Position numbers and translations under genes: made by a program
DNA from: an uncultured Rhodospirillales bacterium
GTDB taxonomy: Bacteria; Pseudomonadota; Alphaproteobacteria; Acetobacterales; Acetobacteraceae
DNA: 46,422 nucleotides
Reading direction: 5' to 3'
Assembly (NCBI GenBank): GCA_903891315.1
Contig: CAITEF010000226.1
Span: forward strand, 1-46,422
Shown: piece by piece, positions 1 through 8,702 of the stretch
How the letters are laid out: every line of letters starts with the position of its first letter
Position numbering within the stretch: the stretch's first letter is position 1
The notes under the pieces: generated by a model
What the model was told of the DNA's origin: nothing
Seen by the model: the letters and a program-made list of their open reading frames with translations, nothing else
The model's database searches: none

Positions 1-1049
1 CCGCCCTTGGAGGTGATCAGCAATATGCCGAGCAAGCCAAGCTGGCTCAGGATCGGCAACTCAATTCCCACCGCTTGCGCAAGGAAGATCGAGGCAGCGG
101 CGAAATACAGGCAGGAGCCGTCATGGTTGAAGGCATAACCGGTCGGCAGCACGATGCCGACAATACCCTCATCGCAGCCCAGCGCACTCAATTTGCCAAC
201 CAATTGCGGCAGCACCGATTCCGATGAGCTGGTGCCGACCACCAACAGCAACTCGGTGCGGATATAGCGCGCCAGTTTCCACAGATTGATCCGGTTCCAC
301 CGGGCAATCGGCCACAGCACGCCTGCGACGAAGATCAGGCAGGTGAGGTAGAACCCACCCACCATCGCTCCCAGCGAGATCAGCGAGGCGAGGCCGAACT
401 TCGCCACCGTGAAGCCGATTGCCCCCATCGCGCCAATCGGCGCCAGCCACATCACGATGTTGATGATCCGGAACACGACGCCCTTGGTGAGATTGATCAT
501 CTCCAACAACGGGTCCGCCTTCGTCCCCATCGCCAGCAATCCGAAGGCAAACAGCACGGCGATGAACACCACCTGCAGCACGTTGCCGTCGGTGAACGCC
601 GAGATCGCGGTGTGCGGCACCAGATTGAGCAGGAAGCCGCTCGCACTGATCTGTCCCGCCGTCTTGAGGTACGGGTCCAGCCCCGCCCCGGTCAGCGTCT
701 TCACATCGACATGCATGCCCCGCCCAGGGCCGAGCAAATTGATCATCACCAGCCCGATCACCAGCGCGAAGCTGGTGACGACCTCAAAATACACCAGCGC
801 CTTGATCGCCACCCGCCCAACCCGGCGTGCGTCGCGAACGGCAGCGATGCCGTGGACGATGGAGCAGAAGATGATCAGCCCGACAAACACCGCAATCAGG
901 CGCACGAACAGGTCGCCCAAAGTGCGCATCCACTCCGCCGATGACGGCCACGCCCAACCAATGAGCGCCCCCAGCGCCATCCCGGCAAAGACCTGGACTG
1001 AGCGGTCCTGATAAAAACGCCGACGACGTGGTGCTGTGGCGAGTGTCAC
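1..1049 (-). CDS. Dicarboxylate/amino acid:cation symporter (DctA/GltP family), 3' end cut by window edge
   Basis: Inner-membrane secondary carrier of the DAACS family, which imports C4-dicarboxylates or acidic amino acids with Na+ or H+. The visible 349 residues contain the family's serine-rich signature (GTSSSESVLPQL) and the conserved segment LPTGYAFNHDGSCLYF, plus several hydrophobic helices starting near residue 17. The gene starts at a GTG whose first bases overlap the stop of the preceding gene (GTGA), so it is translationally coupled and is the last gene seen of the operon. The C-terminal part lies beyond base 1. Substrate is unknown; the neighbouring catabolic enzymes suggest an organic acid. 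An ATG-started frame covering 784-1356 is a shadow of this gene and the next. Confidence 0.9.
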   Translation of the reverse strand, partial: MTLATAPRRRRFYQDRSVQVFAGMALGALIGWAWPSSAEWMRTLGDLFVRLIAVFVGLIIFCSIVHGIAAVRDARRVGRVAIKALVYFEVVTSFALVIGLVMINLLGPGRGMHVDVKTLTGAGLDPYLKTAGQISASGFLLNLVPHTAISAFTDGNVLQVVFIAVLFAFGLLAMGTKADPLLEMINLTKGVVFRIINIVMWLAPIGAMGAIGFTVAKFGLASLISLGAMVGGFYLTCLIFVAGVLWPIARWNRINLWKLARYIRTELLLVVGTSSSESVLPQLVGKLSALGCDEGIVGIVLPTGYAFNHDGSCLYFAAASIFLAQAVGIELPILSQLGLLGILLITSKG

Positions 1050-1942
1050 AGAATCTCATCTCCCAGCAGCTTCCGCGCCGGGGCGTACAGTTCGTCGATT
1101 TTAACCGACTGCGGCAACAGCGCCTGCTGGGCGCAATACTCCAGCAGCATCTCAATCGGCGGCCTGTTCTGCGCAATCCCGATAGAGGCGAAATCAACTT
1201 CGCCGGATTGTGCAGGTTTCGCCCGCAACAGACAGCGCCACAACGCACGAAGCGCATCAGGATTGGCCTCCGCCACATCCTGGCGCACCACCAGCACGTG
1301 ATTTGTCGGCACCACGCGATGGACTGCAAACCATGCCTTCGCTGTAGCCGCCGCATCAGCGATCACCGGCACCAGATCGGGATCATCCGGCAGATCATTG
1401 CCGAGGATCGCCGCATCGATATCGCCATCGTGCAGCATCTGCGGCAGCGAGCGCGGGTCATCCTGCTCGCTCACCCAAGCCGGATTGGCATATTCCGCCA
1501 CATGTGCGCCTTCCTGCGTCACCCAGGTGATCGCCGAGGCAGGCACGCCGTAATCATTCTCCAGAATGCCACGAACCCACACGCCGGTTGTCTGCGTGTA
1601 GGCGCGCACACCGATGCGCCGTCCGGCGAGATCGGCGGGCTTGAGCGGCGTGGCGGATTTGCGGGTGATCAGGCACTGATGCTGAAAACGCGAGGCAATC
1701 GTCACCGGAAGCACCAGCAACTTCTTGCCATAGGCCTGCGCCTGCAACGCGGTGACAATCGCCATCTCGCTGACATCAAAGCGCAATTCGCGCGCCATCG
1801 GCCCAAAGGCGCGGTGAATTGGGTTGACCTCGATAAAATCGAGATCAAAAGCACTCTCCTGCACCTGCTCCCGCGCAAGCCCCTCGCGCCAGCCCTTGAA
1901 GCCGATGGCGGCGGTGAGTTTGAGTTTCGATGCGCTGCTCAT
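1046..1942 (-). CDS. 4,5-dihydroxyphthalate decarboxylase-like protein (periplasmic-binding-protein fold)
   Basis: Protein of about 298 residues resembling Pht5-type 4,5-dihydroxyphthalate decarboxylases, which have a type 2 periplasmic-binding-protein fold but act in the cytoplasm. The typical opening (KLKLTAAIG, then the RFDVSEM segment) and the central TWVTQEGAHVAEY region support this. No signal peptide is seen, arguing against a true solute-binding protein. The start is the ATG at 1942, which overlaps the stop of the upstream amidohydrolase (ATGA); the frame stays open to 2032 but those residues read as an amidohydrolase shadow. Decarboxylation of an aromatic or enol acid is inferred from the family. 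Genomes carry many such paralogues with unproven substrates. Confidence 0.75.
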   Translation of the reverse strand: MSSASKLKLTAAIGFKGWREGLAREQVQESAFDLDFIEVNPIHRAFGPMARELRFDVSEMAIVTALQAQAYGKKLLVLPVTIASRFQHQCLITRKSATPLKPADLAGRRIGVRAYTQTTGVWVRGILENDYGVPASAITWVTQEGAHVAEYANPAWVSEQDDPRSLPQMLHDGDIDAAILGNDLPDDPDLVPVIADAAATAKAWFAVHRVVPTNHVLVVRQDVAEANPDALRALWRCLLRAKPAQSGEVDFASIGIAQNRPPIEMLLEYCAQQALLPQSVKIDELYAPARKLLGDEIL

Positions 1943-2808
1943 GCCAAGACTCCCTTCGCGTTGGCCAATGCCGGATACAGGCGCCGTGCGGTGCCCGCAA
2001 AAATCTCCGCCCGATCCGCCTCGCCAAGGCAAGACAGTCCCGATTTCGCCGCCTCCACCAATGCCGACATCGGCCCGTGATGCGCCGGGAAGTTCGAGCC
2101 CCAGGCAATCCGGCTGGCCCCGAAGGCGGCGACGACGCGCGGGAAAAAATCCTCCGGCCGTGAGCCATCCTCGGCCGATTGCTCAACCGTCCGGCTGGTC
2201 AGTTTCAGATAGAGGTTGGGCCGATCCGCCAAATCGAACAGCCAGCGCGCGGAGTCATACGGCGCGCCGCCCTTGAGTGAGACGCGCGCCAGATGGTCGA
2301 GCACGATCGGCACGCGGCGGAAGCGGTCAAGCAGGATGCGCAGGAATGGCTCGCCCTCGGGGCGCATCTGCAAACAGACCGGGATATTCTCCGCCTCCGC
2401 CATCTCCCAAATCGGGAAGGTTGCTGGGTCAGCGAGCCATCCTGCCTGCCCTGGGCTGGTGCTGCCGGTGGTGAACAGCCGCATGCCGGTCAGCCCAGCA
2501 TCACGACATTTCCGAAAAGCCGGAGCGGCATCGGGCGCGAGCATGTCGATGGTGAACACACCGGTGAAGCGCTCGGGATATTTCGCCACCTCATGGGCGA
2601 GGAAAGAATTGTCGAAGCCATAGGCTGTCGAGGCCTGCACCACAGCGGATTGCGACACGCCAGCTGCGTCCATCTCGGCGAGCAATGCCGCGCCATCGGT
2701 CGGTCTGCTCTGCGACCAGTCCGATTGCTTGCCACCCATCGGATTGAGCGGATAACGCTTTGTGTCGGTGGAAATGACGTGTGTGTGGATATCGACAATA
2801 TCGAGCAT
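1939..2808 (-). CDS. Amidohydrolase family 2 protein (PDC-hydrolase/lactonase-like)
   Basis: TIM-barrel metal-dependent hydrolase of 289 residues in the Amidohydrolase_2 group, which includes 2-pyrone-4,6-dicarboxylate hydrolase and sugar lactonases. The N-terminal HxH pair is H8/H10 (DIHTHV), a later histidine sits in VLDHLAR, and the strand-8 motif reads WGSNFP, with Asn where many relatives have Asp, as is common in lactonase-type members. It overlaps the next gene by four bases. A paralogue of nearly the same length lies at 8699-9559 on the other side of the operon's regulator, so both probably act on related lactones or carboxylates of one pathway. Substrate is not identifiable. Confidence 0.85.
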   Translation of the reverse strand: MLDIVDIHTHVISTDTKRYPLNPMGGKQSDWSQSRPTDGAALLAEMDAAGVSQSAVVQASTAYGFDNSFLAHEVAKYPERFTGVFTIDMLAPDAAPAFRKCRDAGLTGMRLFTTGSTSPGQAGWLADPATFPIWEMAEAENIPVCLQMRPEGEPFLRILLDRFRRVPIVLDHLARVSLKGGAPYDSARWLFDLADRPNLYLKLTSRTVEQSAEDGSRPEDFFPRVVAAFGASRIAWGSNFPAHHGPMSALVEAAKSGLSCLGEADRAEIFAGTARRLYPALANAKGVLA

Positions 2809-2849
2809 GAATCCCCCGGTGTTGATCGTATGATAGCAGCTTTGGAGGT

Positions 2850-3701
2850 TTATTCAGCCACTACTGGATTTTGCAGAGAGCCTACCCCGCCGACATCAAT
2901 GCGCAGCCGATCCCCAGATTTGAGGAAACGCGGCGGCGTAAACCGCACCCCTGCCCCTGTCGGCGTCCCGGTCAGGATCATGTCGCCCGGCAGCAGTGTG
3001 GTGAATTGCGAGACGTAATGCAGGATGAGGTCGAACGGGTAGATGATGCTCTTGGTGGTGTCGTTCTGCCGCAACTCGTCATTCACCCAGGTTTGGACCG
3101 AGAGTTCAGCGCCACCAAGTTCGGCGGCATCTTCGATCCATGGGCCGATACTGCCAGACGCATCAAAATTCTTGCCGCCCGCTGAGTTGCGCGCCCCATG
3201 CCGCGTCCAATCGCGCACGGTGCCCTCATTGCCAATGGTCATCCCCGCCACATGGCTCATCGTCGTCTCGCGCGGGATGTAGCGGCCTTGTTTGCCGATC
3301 ACCAAGACGATCTCGCCCTCGTAATCGAGCTGCTCTGAAATCTTCGGCACCACCAACGGCACGTTGTGGCCAACGAAAGACTGCGTGGCCCGCAGGAAGA
3401 GGTTGGGATAGGCCGATTCCTTGATCTTCTCGGCGTATTCTTCCGACCGATTGGCGTAGTTCACGCCGACACAGACGATCTTCGACGGCTCGGGGATCGG
3501 CAGCAGGAACGTCACGTCGTCAAAGCCGTAATCCGTGGCAGCGCCAGACGCCGCCTTGGCCAACACTGGCAGCGCGTCAGCGGCAAGCGCCTGCCGCAGG
3601 TTTGTGAACCCGGTGTTGCGCAGGCTCAGATCGACAATGCCGCTCTCGGTGGCCACACCGAAACGGTCGCTGCCGCCAGCCCGAAAAGAGACATAACGCA
3701 T
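2850..3701 (-). CDS. Fumarylacetoacetate hydrolase (FAH) family protein
   Basis: FAH-superfamily enzyme of 283 residues; members hydrolyse, hydrate or decarboxylate acylpyruvates and related oxo-acids. The metal-binding DYEGEI motif, the NEGTVRDW segment and the GGKNFDASGSIGPW region are clear. At the catalytic-dyad position the usual NYxxHxxE is NYANRSEE, so His is replaced by Arg85; this Arg variant belongs to a recognised subgroup whose activity is less well defined. The start is the ATG at 3701; the open frame upstream to 3788 lies in the end of the GST gene. Placement right after a glutathione transferase recalls the maleylpyruvate isomerase/fumarylpyruvate hydrolase pair of gentisate catabolism, but no ring-cleavage dioxygenase is present here. 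Confidence 0.85.
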   Translation of the reverse strand: MRYVSFRAGGSDRFGVATESGIVDLSLRNTGFTNLRQALAADALPVLAKAASGAATDYGFDDVTFLLPIPEPSKIVCVGVNYANRSEEYAEKIKESAYPNLFLRATQSFVGHNVPLVVPKISEQLDYEGEIVLVIGKQGRYIPRETTMSHVAGMTIGNEGTVRDWTRHGARNSAGGKNFDASGSIGPWIEDAAELGGAELSVQTWVNDELRQNDTTKSIIYPFDLILHYVSQFTTLLPGDMILTGTPTGAGVRFTPPRFLKSGDRLRIDVGGVGSLQNPVVAE

Positions 3702-3712
3702 GGTGGTCCTCG

Positions 3713-4345
3713 CTAGGCTGTGGGATCGAATTGGGTGGTGATGGCTGGATCGATCACACGCGTCGGCCAGCCCGGCAACGCACGGCATCGGTGGAGCCAG
3801 GCGGTGATGCCGGGATAAGGGGCGAGATCAATCAACGCTTCCGGCGCGCTCTCGACATAGGGAAAACACGCAATGTCGGCGATGGTCGGGCGGTCGCCGC
3901 AAAGCCAATCATGGCCGGCAAGTCGTGTCTCCAGCGGGGCCAGACCGAGCACGCCGATCGCCTGCAACTGCTCCAGATCGCCCGCGATCCATCGTCCCCG
4001 CACAACGCCACGCCGCGCATATTGCAGGCCGAATTGAAGCTCGGCGGCGGCGAGCGCCATCCATTGCACGATCTCCGCCCGCGCCAGCGCGCCCTGCGGC
4101 AGCCAATCCGATCCGCCATATTTCTCGGCCAGATAGTAAAGACAGGCCCCCGAATCCCAGAAGATATGCCCCTCGTCCTCCAGCACCGGCACCTGTCCGC
4201 GCGGGTTCAGCTTCTTAAACGCTTCGCTCTTGTGATGCTTCTGGGCGAGGCTGACGATCACCAGTGCATGCTCGATACCCAGCAACGCAAGCAGGATACG
4301 CACCTTGTAGGAATTGCCGGAATGCGGCCCCGCATAGAGCTTCAT
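3713..4345 (-). CDS. Glutathione S-transferase family protein
   Basis: Cytoplasmic GST of 210 residues with an N-terminal thioredoxin-fold domain (about residues 1-80, including GPHSGNSYKVRI and the QVPVLED turn that holds the cis-proline) and an all-helical C-terminal domain with the GDRPTIADIA N-capping box. It could isomerise a cis double bond (maleylpyruvate isomerase type) or remove a leaving group; the adjacent FAH-family gene favours the first. Its ATG overlaps the stop of the dehydrogenase gene by four bases, and the FAH gene follows after 11 bases. Confidence 0.85.
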   Translation of the reverse strand: MKLYAGPHSGNSYKVRILLALLGIEHALVIVSLAQKHHKSEAFKKLNPRGQVPVLEDEGHIFWDSGACLYYLAEKYGGSDWLPQGALARAEIVQWMALAAAELQFGLQYARRGVVRGRWIAGDLEQLQAIGVLGLAPLETRLAGHDWLCGDRPTIADIACFPYVESAPEALIDLAPYPGITAWLHRCRALPGWPTRVIDPAITTQFDPTA

Positions 4346-5328
4346 GCCCGCGGCTCACGGTTGACCAGCAATGCCTCGGGATATTCCACATCAACAGGGT
4401 TCCCGGTGGCAAAGGCCAGCACGCGGTCGAATTGGTCTGAGAAATAAGCCTCCATCTGATCCCGCTCGACATAGCCCAGATGCGGCGTGCAGATCGCCTG
4501 CTGCATCGAGAGCAGCGGATGCCCACTCGGCGGAACCGGCTCCTGCTCGTAGACATCGACGGCAGCAAAGCCTGGACGCCCAGCCCGCAACGCCGCCTCC
4601 AACGCACCCGGCGCGATCAAACCGGCCCGACTGGTGTTCACGATCAACGAGTCAGGGCGCATCAGGGAGAGATCATCCGCCGTCACGATGCTGTCGGTCT
4701 GCTTGTTGTAGCGAACATGCAGGCTGACCACGTCCGATCGGCGAAAGATCTCACTGCGGTTTGTGGTCGTCTCATATCCCGCCTGCGTCGCTGCTTCGAT
4801 CCCTTTGCTGCGCGACCAGACCAGCACATTCATCCCAAACGCACGCCCATAGGACGCCACCACCGAGCCAATCTTGCCGAAGCCAATGATCCCGAGGGTC
4901 CTGCCGCGCAACGTCGTGCCCACGGCACTTTGCCAGCCACCATTGCGCAGCCGCTCGACCTGCTGCGGGATCTGACGGATCGAGGACAAGATCAAGCCCC
5001 AGGTCAGTTCCGCCGTGGCGTAGGAGATCCGGCCATGGCCGACGCAGATCACCACGCCCTGGGCGGTGCAGGTCTCCACGTCGATATTCGGATGTGGCCC
5101 GTTGATGGTGATCAGCTTCAGCCTCGGGAGACGCTGGATCAGCGCGCCGGGCAGCCGTGTGCGCTCACGCAAAAGCACCAGCGCGTCGAGATCAGCGAAG
5201 CGCGCAGCCAGCGTGTCGACATCGCGCTCGGCGTCGTTCCACACCACCACCTCATGCCCCGCCAGCTTGCCGAAGCACGGCAGCGCGCGGACCATGTCCG
5301 CATAATCATCCGGAATCCCGATCTTCAC
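4342..5328 (-). CDS. D-isomer-specific 2-hydroxyacid dehydrogenase family protein
   Basis: NAD(P)-dependent oxidoreductase of about 328 residues interconverting a 2-oxo acid and a D-2-hydroxy acid. The Rossmann glycine motif GFGKIG lies at residues 139-144, and the catalytic triad is present: R224 in NTSRAG, E253 in VYEQEP and H273 in TPHLGY. Two GTG starts are possible (5346 and 5328). I prefer 5328, which has GGAAAG upstream and begins just beside the stop of the binding-protein gene; 5346 would add six residues and overlap that gene by 17 bases. The gene lies between the ABC importer and the GST/FAH pair, suggesting oxidation or reduction of an imported hydroxy or oxo acid. Confidence 0.88.
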   Translation of the reverse strand: MKIGIPDDYADMVRALPCFGKLAGHEVVVWNDAERDVDTLAARFADLDALVLLRERTRLPGALIQRLPRLKLITINGPHPNIDVETCTAQGVVICVGHGRISYATAELTWGLILSSIRQIPQQVERLRNGGWQSAVGTTLRGRTLGIIGFGKIGSVVASYGRAFGMNVLVWSRSKGIEAATQAGYETTTNRSEIFRRSDVVSLHVRYNKQTDSIVTADDLSLMRPDSLIVNTSRAGLIAPGALEAALRAGRPGFAAVDVYEQEPVPPSGHPLLSMQQAICTPHLGYVERDQMEAYFSDQFDRVLAFATGNPVDVEYPEALLVNREPRA

Positions 5329-5329
5329 G

Positions 5330-6295
5330 TCAGAACCGCTTTCCACCGAGACTGGCCGGCAGCAGGATTTCGTCCAGCGCCGGGGCCTGTTTGGCGTCGA
5401 GTTCGTGGTGCTCGATCAGTGTCTGGATGGCATTCGTGATCGCCGATCTATCGACAGCACAATCGGGCGTGTAGAATTTTTCTTTGACGAAATAGAGCTG
5501 ATAAACGTCCTCAATCGCGTCTTCCGACGTGGACGAATTCTTCTTCAGCATGGCGATGGCTTCCGCCTTGTTGGCGGGGTTGTAGAGCCAATCATGTGCC
5601 TTTTGCAGTGCACGGGCGAGCCGCACCCCGCGATCATTCTCCGCTGCCCAGCGACGGTTGACGATATACATGCCGGGGATGAACCCAGGATAACGGCCCA
5701 ACGCGTCGATCCGATTATATCCGGAATGCACCGCCTGGCTGGCGGTAGGCTCGAACAGGATGGCGGCTGAGATCGAGCCTTTGCTCAGAGCAGCAAACTT
5801 GGCGGGCGAGGTGCCGATCTGGAGCGTGTCGTAGCTTCCCACCGGCATCCCAGCCTCGGCCATCGCGCGCTGTGTCAGCCAGAATTCGGTGACGCGCAGG
5901 CCACTGAAGCCGATGGATTTGCCCTTGAGATCGGCAGGCTTGGTGATGTCCTTCTGCGCCACCAGCATCCAATCCACCCGACGCATCGGCGCTGCGATCC
6001 CGCCGAGATCATGGGCACCGCGCACAATGGCGGTGATCAGCGATTCCGGCTGCACCACGGCCAATTGCACCGCCTGGGTCAGCAGCAATTGCGCCGATTG
6101 CGCCGACCCGGCGTTGGAGGCGTATTCGGGCGCGAAGCCTTCCTCGGCGAAGAACCCCTTCTCGATGGCAACGCCCAGGTCCCAGTAATCCGCATTGGCC
6201 TTGATGTAGGTCATCACCAACGGATCGGGCGTGGCCGACCGCGCCGAGAACGGCGCGATCAGCAGAGCCAGCAGCAACGGCAACAGGCGACGCAT
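5330..6295 (-). CDS. ABC transporter substrate-binding protein, NMT1/THI5-like (SsuA/TauA type)
   Basis: Periplasmic binding component of about 321 residues. The N-terminus is a Sec-type signal peptide (MRRLLPLLLALLIAPFSARSA), and the mature protein has the NMT1-like opening (GVAIEKGFFAEEGF) and the KPADLKGKSIGFSG segment typical of SsuA/TauA/ThiY relatives. The ATG at 6295 is preceded by GGAGG eight bases away; the frame upstream to 6493 lies within the ATPase gene. This family binds sulfonates, pyrimidines, aromatic carboxylates or nitrate. The operon has no desulfonation enzyme, so an organic acid is more likely than a sulfonate. Confidence 0.88.
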   Translation of the reverse strand: MRRLLPLLLALLIAPFSARSATPDPLVMTYIKANADYWDLGVAIEKGFFAEEGFAPEYASNAGSAQSAQLLLTQAVQLAVVQPESLITAIVRGAHDLGGIAAPMRRVDWMLVAQKDITKPADLKGKSIGFSGLRVTEFWLTQRAMAEAGMPVGSYDTLQIGTSPAKFAALSKGSISAAILFEPTASQAVHSGYNRIDALGRYPGFIPGMYIVNRRWAAENDRGVRLARALQKAHDWLYNPANKAEAIAMLKKNSSTSEDAIEDVYQLYFVKEKFYTPDCAVDRSAITNAIQTLIEHHELDAKQAPALDEILLPASLGGKRF

Positions 6296-6299
6296 CGAT

Positions 6300-7067
6300 C
6301 TATCCTCCAACGCGAGTTTCGGTTTCAGCTTGCGTGACCATCGTCCAGATCCCATCCACGTAAGCCTGGAATTCCGGTGTCCGCTTAAGGTCGAGCGTGC
6401 GCGGGCGCGGCAGATCAATCCGCACGATATCCAGAATATGGCTCGGCCTCGCCCCCAGCACCGCCACACGGTCAGCAAGAAGCACGGCCTCATCGATTTG
6501 GTGGGTGATCAGAATGACGGTCTTTCCCGCCGCCGCCGAGATGCGGATCAGCTCTTGCTGCATGTTCTCGCGCGTGAGCGCGTCGAGAGCGGCGAATGGC
6601 TCGTCCATCAGCAACATGTCGGGATCAATTGCCAGCGCCCGCGCCAGATTGACGCGCTGGCGCATGCCGCCGGAGAGTTCGTTCGGATAATGGCCCTCAA
6701 ACCCGCGCAGCCCGACCAGATCGATCATCGCTTCCGCACGCGGCTTCGCCTCTGAGACAGGGACGTGGGCCAGTTCCAGCCCGAGCATGACGTTGCGCAA
6801 CACCGAGCGCCACGGATACAGCCCGTCGCGCTGAAACACGAACCCCCGCGTCGTGGCCTCCCCGGCGCCGACGCGCACGCTGCCGGATGAGAGCGTCTCC
6901 AGCCCCTGGATCATCCGCAGCAACGTGCTCTTGCCGCAGCCACTCGGCCCGACAACAACAAGAAACTCGCCCGCCTGCACCGTCAGGCTGACATCGCGCA
7001 TGATCTCCAACGACTGACCGCGTGAGGCGAAACTCTTGCTAACATGGCTCAGTTCGAGCGCAATCAT
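6300..7067 (-). CDS. ABC transporter ATP-binding protein (SsuB/TauB type)
   Basis: Cytoplasmic ATPase of 255 residues that energises the importer encoded with it. Walker A is GPSGCGKST (about residues 40-48), the Q-loop follows near residue 79 (FQRDGLYPW), the signature LSGGM is at 131-135 and Walker B LLMDEP starts at about 152. Length and the absence of a C-terminal regulatory domain match the nitrate/sulfonate/taurine group. The ATG overlaps the permease stop by four bases, and the binding-protein gene follows after four bases. Confidence 0.92.
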   Translation of the reverse strand: MIALELSHVSKSFASRGQSLEIMRDVSLTVQAGEFLVVVGPSGCGKSTLLRMIQGLETLSSGSVRVGAGEATTRGFVFQRDGLYPWRSVLRNVMLGLELAHVPVSEAKPRAEAMIDLVGLRGFEGHYPNELSGGMRQRVNLARALAIDPDMLLMDEPFAALDALTRENMQQELIRISAAAGKTVILITHQIDEAVLLADRVAVLGARPSHILDIVRIDLPRPRTLDLKRTPEFQAYVDGIWTMVTQAETETRVGG

Positions 7068-7888
7068 TCCTGCACCGTGCCCTTCCAGCCCGAAATCCGG
7101 TCCTCAACGGCACGAATCCCCAGCGTCAACCCCATGCCGATGAACGCCAGCGTGATGACGCCCACAAAGAGCGACGGCGTGTCGAAGGTTTGGCCCGCGG
7201 TGAAGATCAGGAAGCCCAAACCGGCACGCGCACCGAACAACTCGCCCACCACCACACCCACAATCGCACGCCCCACCGCAAGCCGCAGTCCGGTCACCAC
7301 AAAAGGAATGGCGGCGGGGATCATCACCTTCCACACCGCCTGCAACCGGCTCGCGCGGAAGGCATAGGCGACTTCGAGATATTCGCGGTCGGTGTTGCGG
7401 ATGCCCGCAGAGGTGTTGATTGCAATCGGGAAGATCGCCATCAGAAACACCACAGCGATCTTTGAGGCGATGCCGATGCCGAACCACAGGATCAGGATCG
7501 GCGCCATCGCCACCAGCGGGGTGGCGTAAAACGCCGTCAACAACGGCTCGACATATTCGCGAAACGCCGTGCTCGCCCCCATCGCCACGCCGATCAGAAT
7601 GCCGATGATCATCGCCAGCACCATGCCATACGCCACCGCCGTCAGACTGGCGGCGATGTTGGTCTGCAACTCGCCCCGTCCCCACATTTCAATCGCCGAC
7701 TGCACCACGGCGGAGAACGGCACGGCAAACACCTGATTGGTCAGCACGAAGCGGCCGATCAACTCCCAACCCACCAGCAAGATGATGAACGAAGTTAGCC
7801 CGCGACGCAGCGCACGGTAATTCGTCCGCCGACCCGATGCCGGGCGCTGCGCTTGGACTGTGCCGTTTTCGGTCGTTGTTATCGACAA
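7064..7888 (-). CDS. ABC transporter permease (SsuC/TauC type)
   Basis: Inner-membrane permease with about six hydrophobic helices, the first at LTSFIILLVGWELIGRF. The EAA-type coupling loop reads EVAYAFRASRLQAVWKV. It is the first gene of the nine-gene minus-strand operon, transcribed away from the GntR gene. The start is uncertain: a TTG at 7888 has AAGGGATGG upstream, while another TTG at 7945 would add 19 residues and run into the shared regulatory region. I prefer 7888, which leaves about 112 bases for the divergent promoters. Confidence 0.85.
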   Translation of the reverse strand: MSITTTENGTVQAQRPASGRRTNYRALRRGLTSFIILLVGWELIGRFVLTNQVFAVPFSAVVQSAIEMWGRGELQTNIAASLTAVAYGMVLAMIIGILIGVAMGASTAFREYVEPLLTAFYATPLVAMAPILILWFGIGIASKIAVVFLMAIFPIAINTSAGIRNTDREYLEVAYAFRASRLQAVWKVMIPAAIPFVVTGLRLAVGRAIVGVVVGELFGARAGLGFLIFTAGQTFDTPSLFVGVITLAFIGMGLTLGIRAVEDRISGWKGTVQE

Positions 7889-7946
7889 TTGCGATCCATC
7901 CCTTGACGGCGGGATAACACCATCGCCCCCTGAGCCACGCAACAAA

Positions 7947-7986
7947 AAATCGATGACTTTGGTATCCGGGCTGATATCATCGATTT
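7947..7986. promoter_or_regulatory. Inverted repeat, candidate operator between divergent operons
   Basis: A perfect 10-base inverted repeat, AAATCGATGA at 7947-7956 and TCATCGATTT at 7977-7986, is separated by 20 bases. The right arm overlaps the 8-base palindrome TGATATCA at 7972-7979. It lies between the minus-strand importer operon and the GntR gene starting at 8001, where a self-acting regulator would bind. Binding by the adjacent GntR protein is inference. The site does not match the classic FadR-type consensus TNGTNNNACNA. Confidence 0.5.
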
Positions 7987-7989
7987 ATT

Positions 7990-7994
7990 GGAGG
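7990..7994 (+). promoter_or_regulatory. Ribosome-binding site fixing the GTG start of the GntR gene
   Basis: GGAGG ends six bases before the GTG at 8001. This decides the start of the regulator, because the same frame is open back to 7860 and would otherwise suggest a protein about 47 residues longer that overlaps the divergent permease. Confidence 0.75.
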
Positions 7995-8000
7995 CGGCCA

Positions 8001-8702
8001 GTGAACGACAGCATCGAGGACGAGCGGCCGACTTTGGCCTCCGTGGCCTATCTGCAACTTCGCGACGAGATCATCCGCGCCGAGTTGCCGCCGGGCACCA
8101 AGCTCAACATGCGCGTGCTCTGCGACCGCTTCGGCGTCAGCCTCAGCCCGATGCGTGAGGCGCTCAGCCGGCTCGCCAGCGACGGGCTGGTTACGCAATC
8201 CGCCCAACGCGGTTTCGCCGTCGCCCATCTCACCCTCGACGGCCTCGACGACTTGATCCGCGCGCGCTGCTGGGTGAACGAGTTGGGTCTGCGCAAATCC
8301 ATCGCGCATGGCGACAGCGCCTGGGAGGAAAACCTCGTCCTCGCCCTGCACCGGATGAACCGCATCCCGCGCGTGGTCGATGACCCGCTGGAGCGCACGG
8401 CCGCGTGGTCGAAGGCCCACATGGAATTCCACCGCGCCTTGGTCTGCGCCAGCGGTTCCGGTTGGATCACCCGCTTCTGCGACGAACTGTTCGAAGCCGC
8501 CGAGCGCTATCGCTATTTCGCCCGCCGCGCCAATCGCGAGCAATCCATCGGGGCGGACGAGCACGAGATGATCACGTCCGCCGCGATCTCACGCGATGCC
8601 GATCGCGCCGTCGCCCTGCTCAACGCCCATTTCCAAAAGACCGCCGACCGCGTGCGCCAGGTTCTGGCGGCCAATACGACCACCGAGGAGACTGCCCCAT
8701 GA
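8001..8702 (+). CDS. GntR family transcriptional regulator, FCD (FadR) subgroup
   Basis: DNA-binding regulator of 233 residues. The N-terminal winged helix (about residues 10-75) contains the GntR signature running from LRDEIIRAELPPGTKL through VSLSPMREALSRL; the C-terminal helical FCD domain (about 85-225) binds an organic-acid effector with metal-ligating histidines (for example AHMEFHRAL). It probably controls the divergent importer operon and its own transcription unit, which goes on to an amidohydrolase (ATGA overlap) and a MmgE/PrpD gene. The effector is unknown. Confidence 0.9.
   Translation: MNDSIEDERPTLASVAYLQLRDEIIRAELPPGTKLNMRVLCDRFGVSLSPMREALSRLASDGLVTQSAQRGFAVAHLTLDGLDDLIRARCWVNELGLRKSIAHGDSAWEENLVLALHRMNRIPRVVDDPLERTAAWSKAHMEFHRALVCASGSGWITRFCDELFEAAERYRYFARRANREQSIGADEHEMITSAAISRDADRAVALLNAHFQKTADRVRQVLAANTTTEETAP

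Noticed and set aside
5330-7888. Reading the SsuABC-type importer as a sulfonate or taurine system
   Set aside because: No FMN monooxygenase, TauD or sulfatase gene is linked; the NMT1-like family has many other ligands.
7860-8000. N-terminal extension of the GntR regulator
   Set aside because: It would overlap the divergent permease and operator; GGAGG before GTG 8001 gives a normal GntR length.
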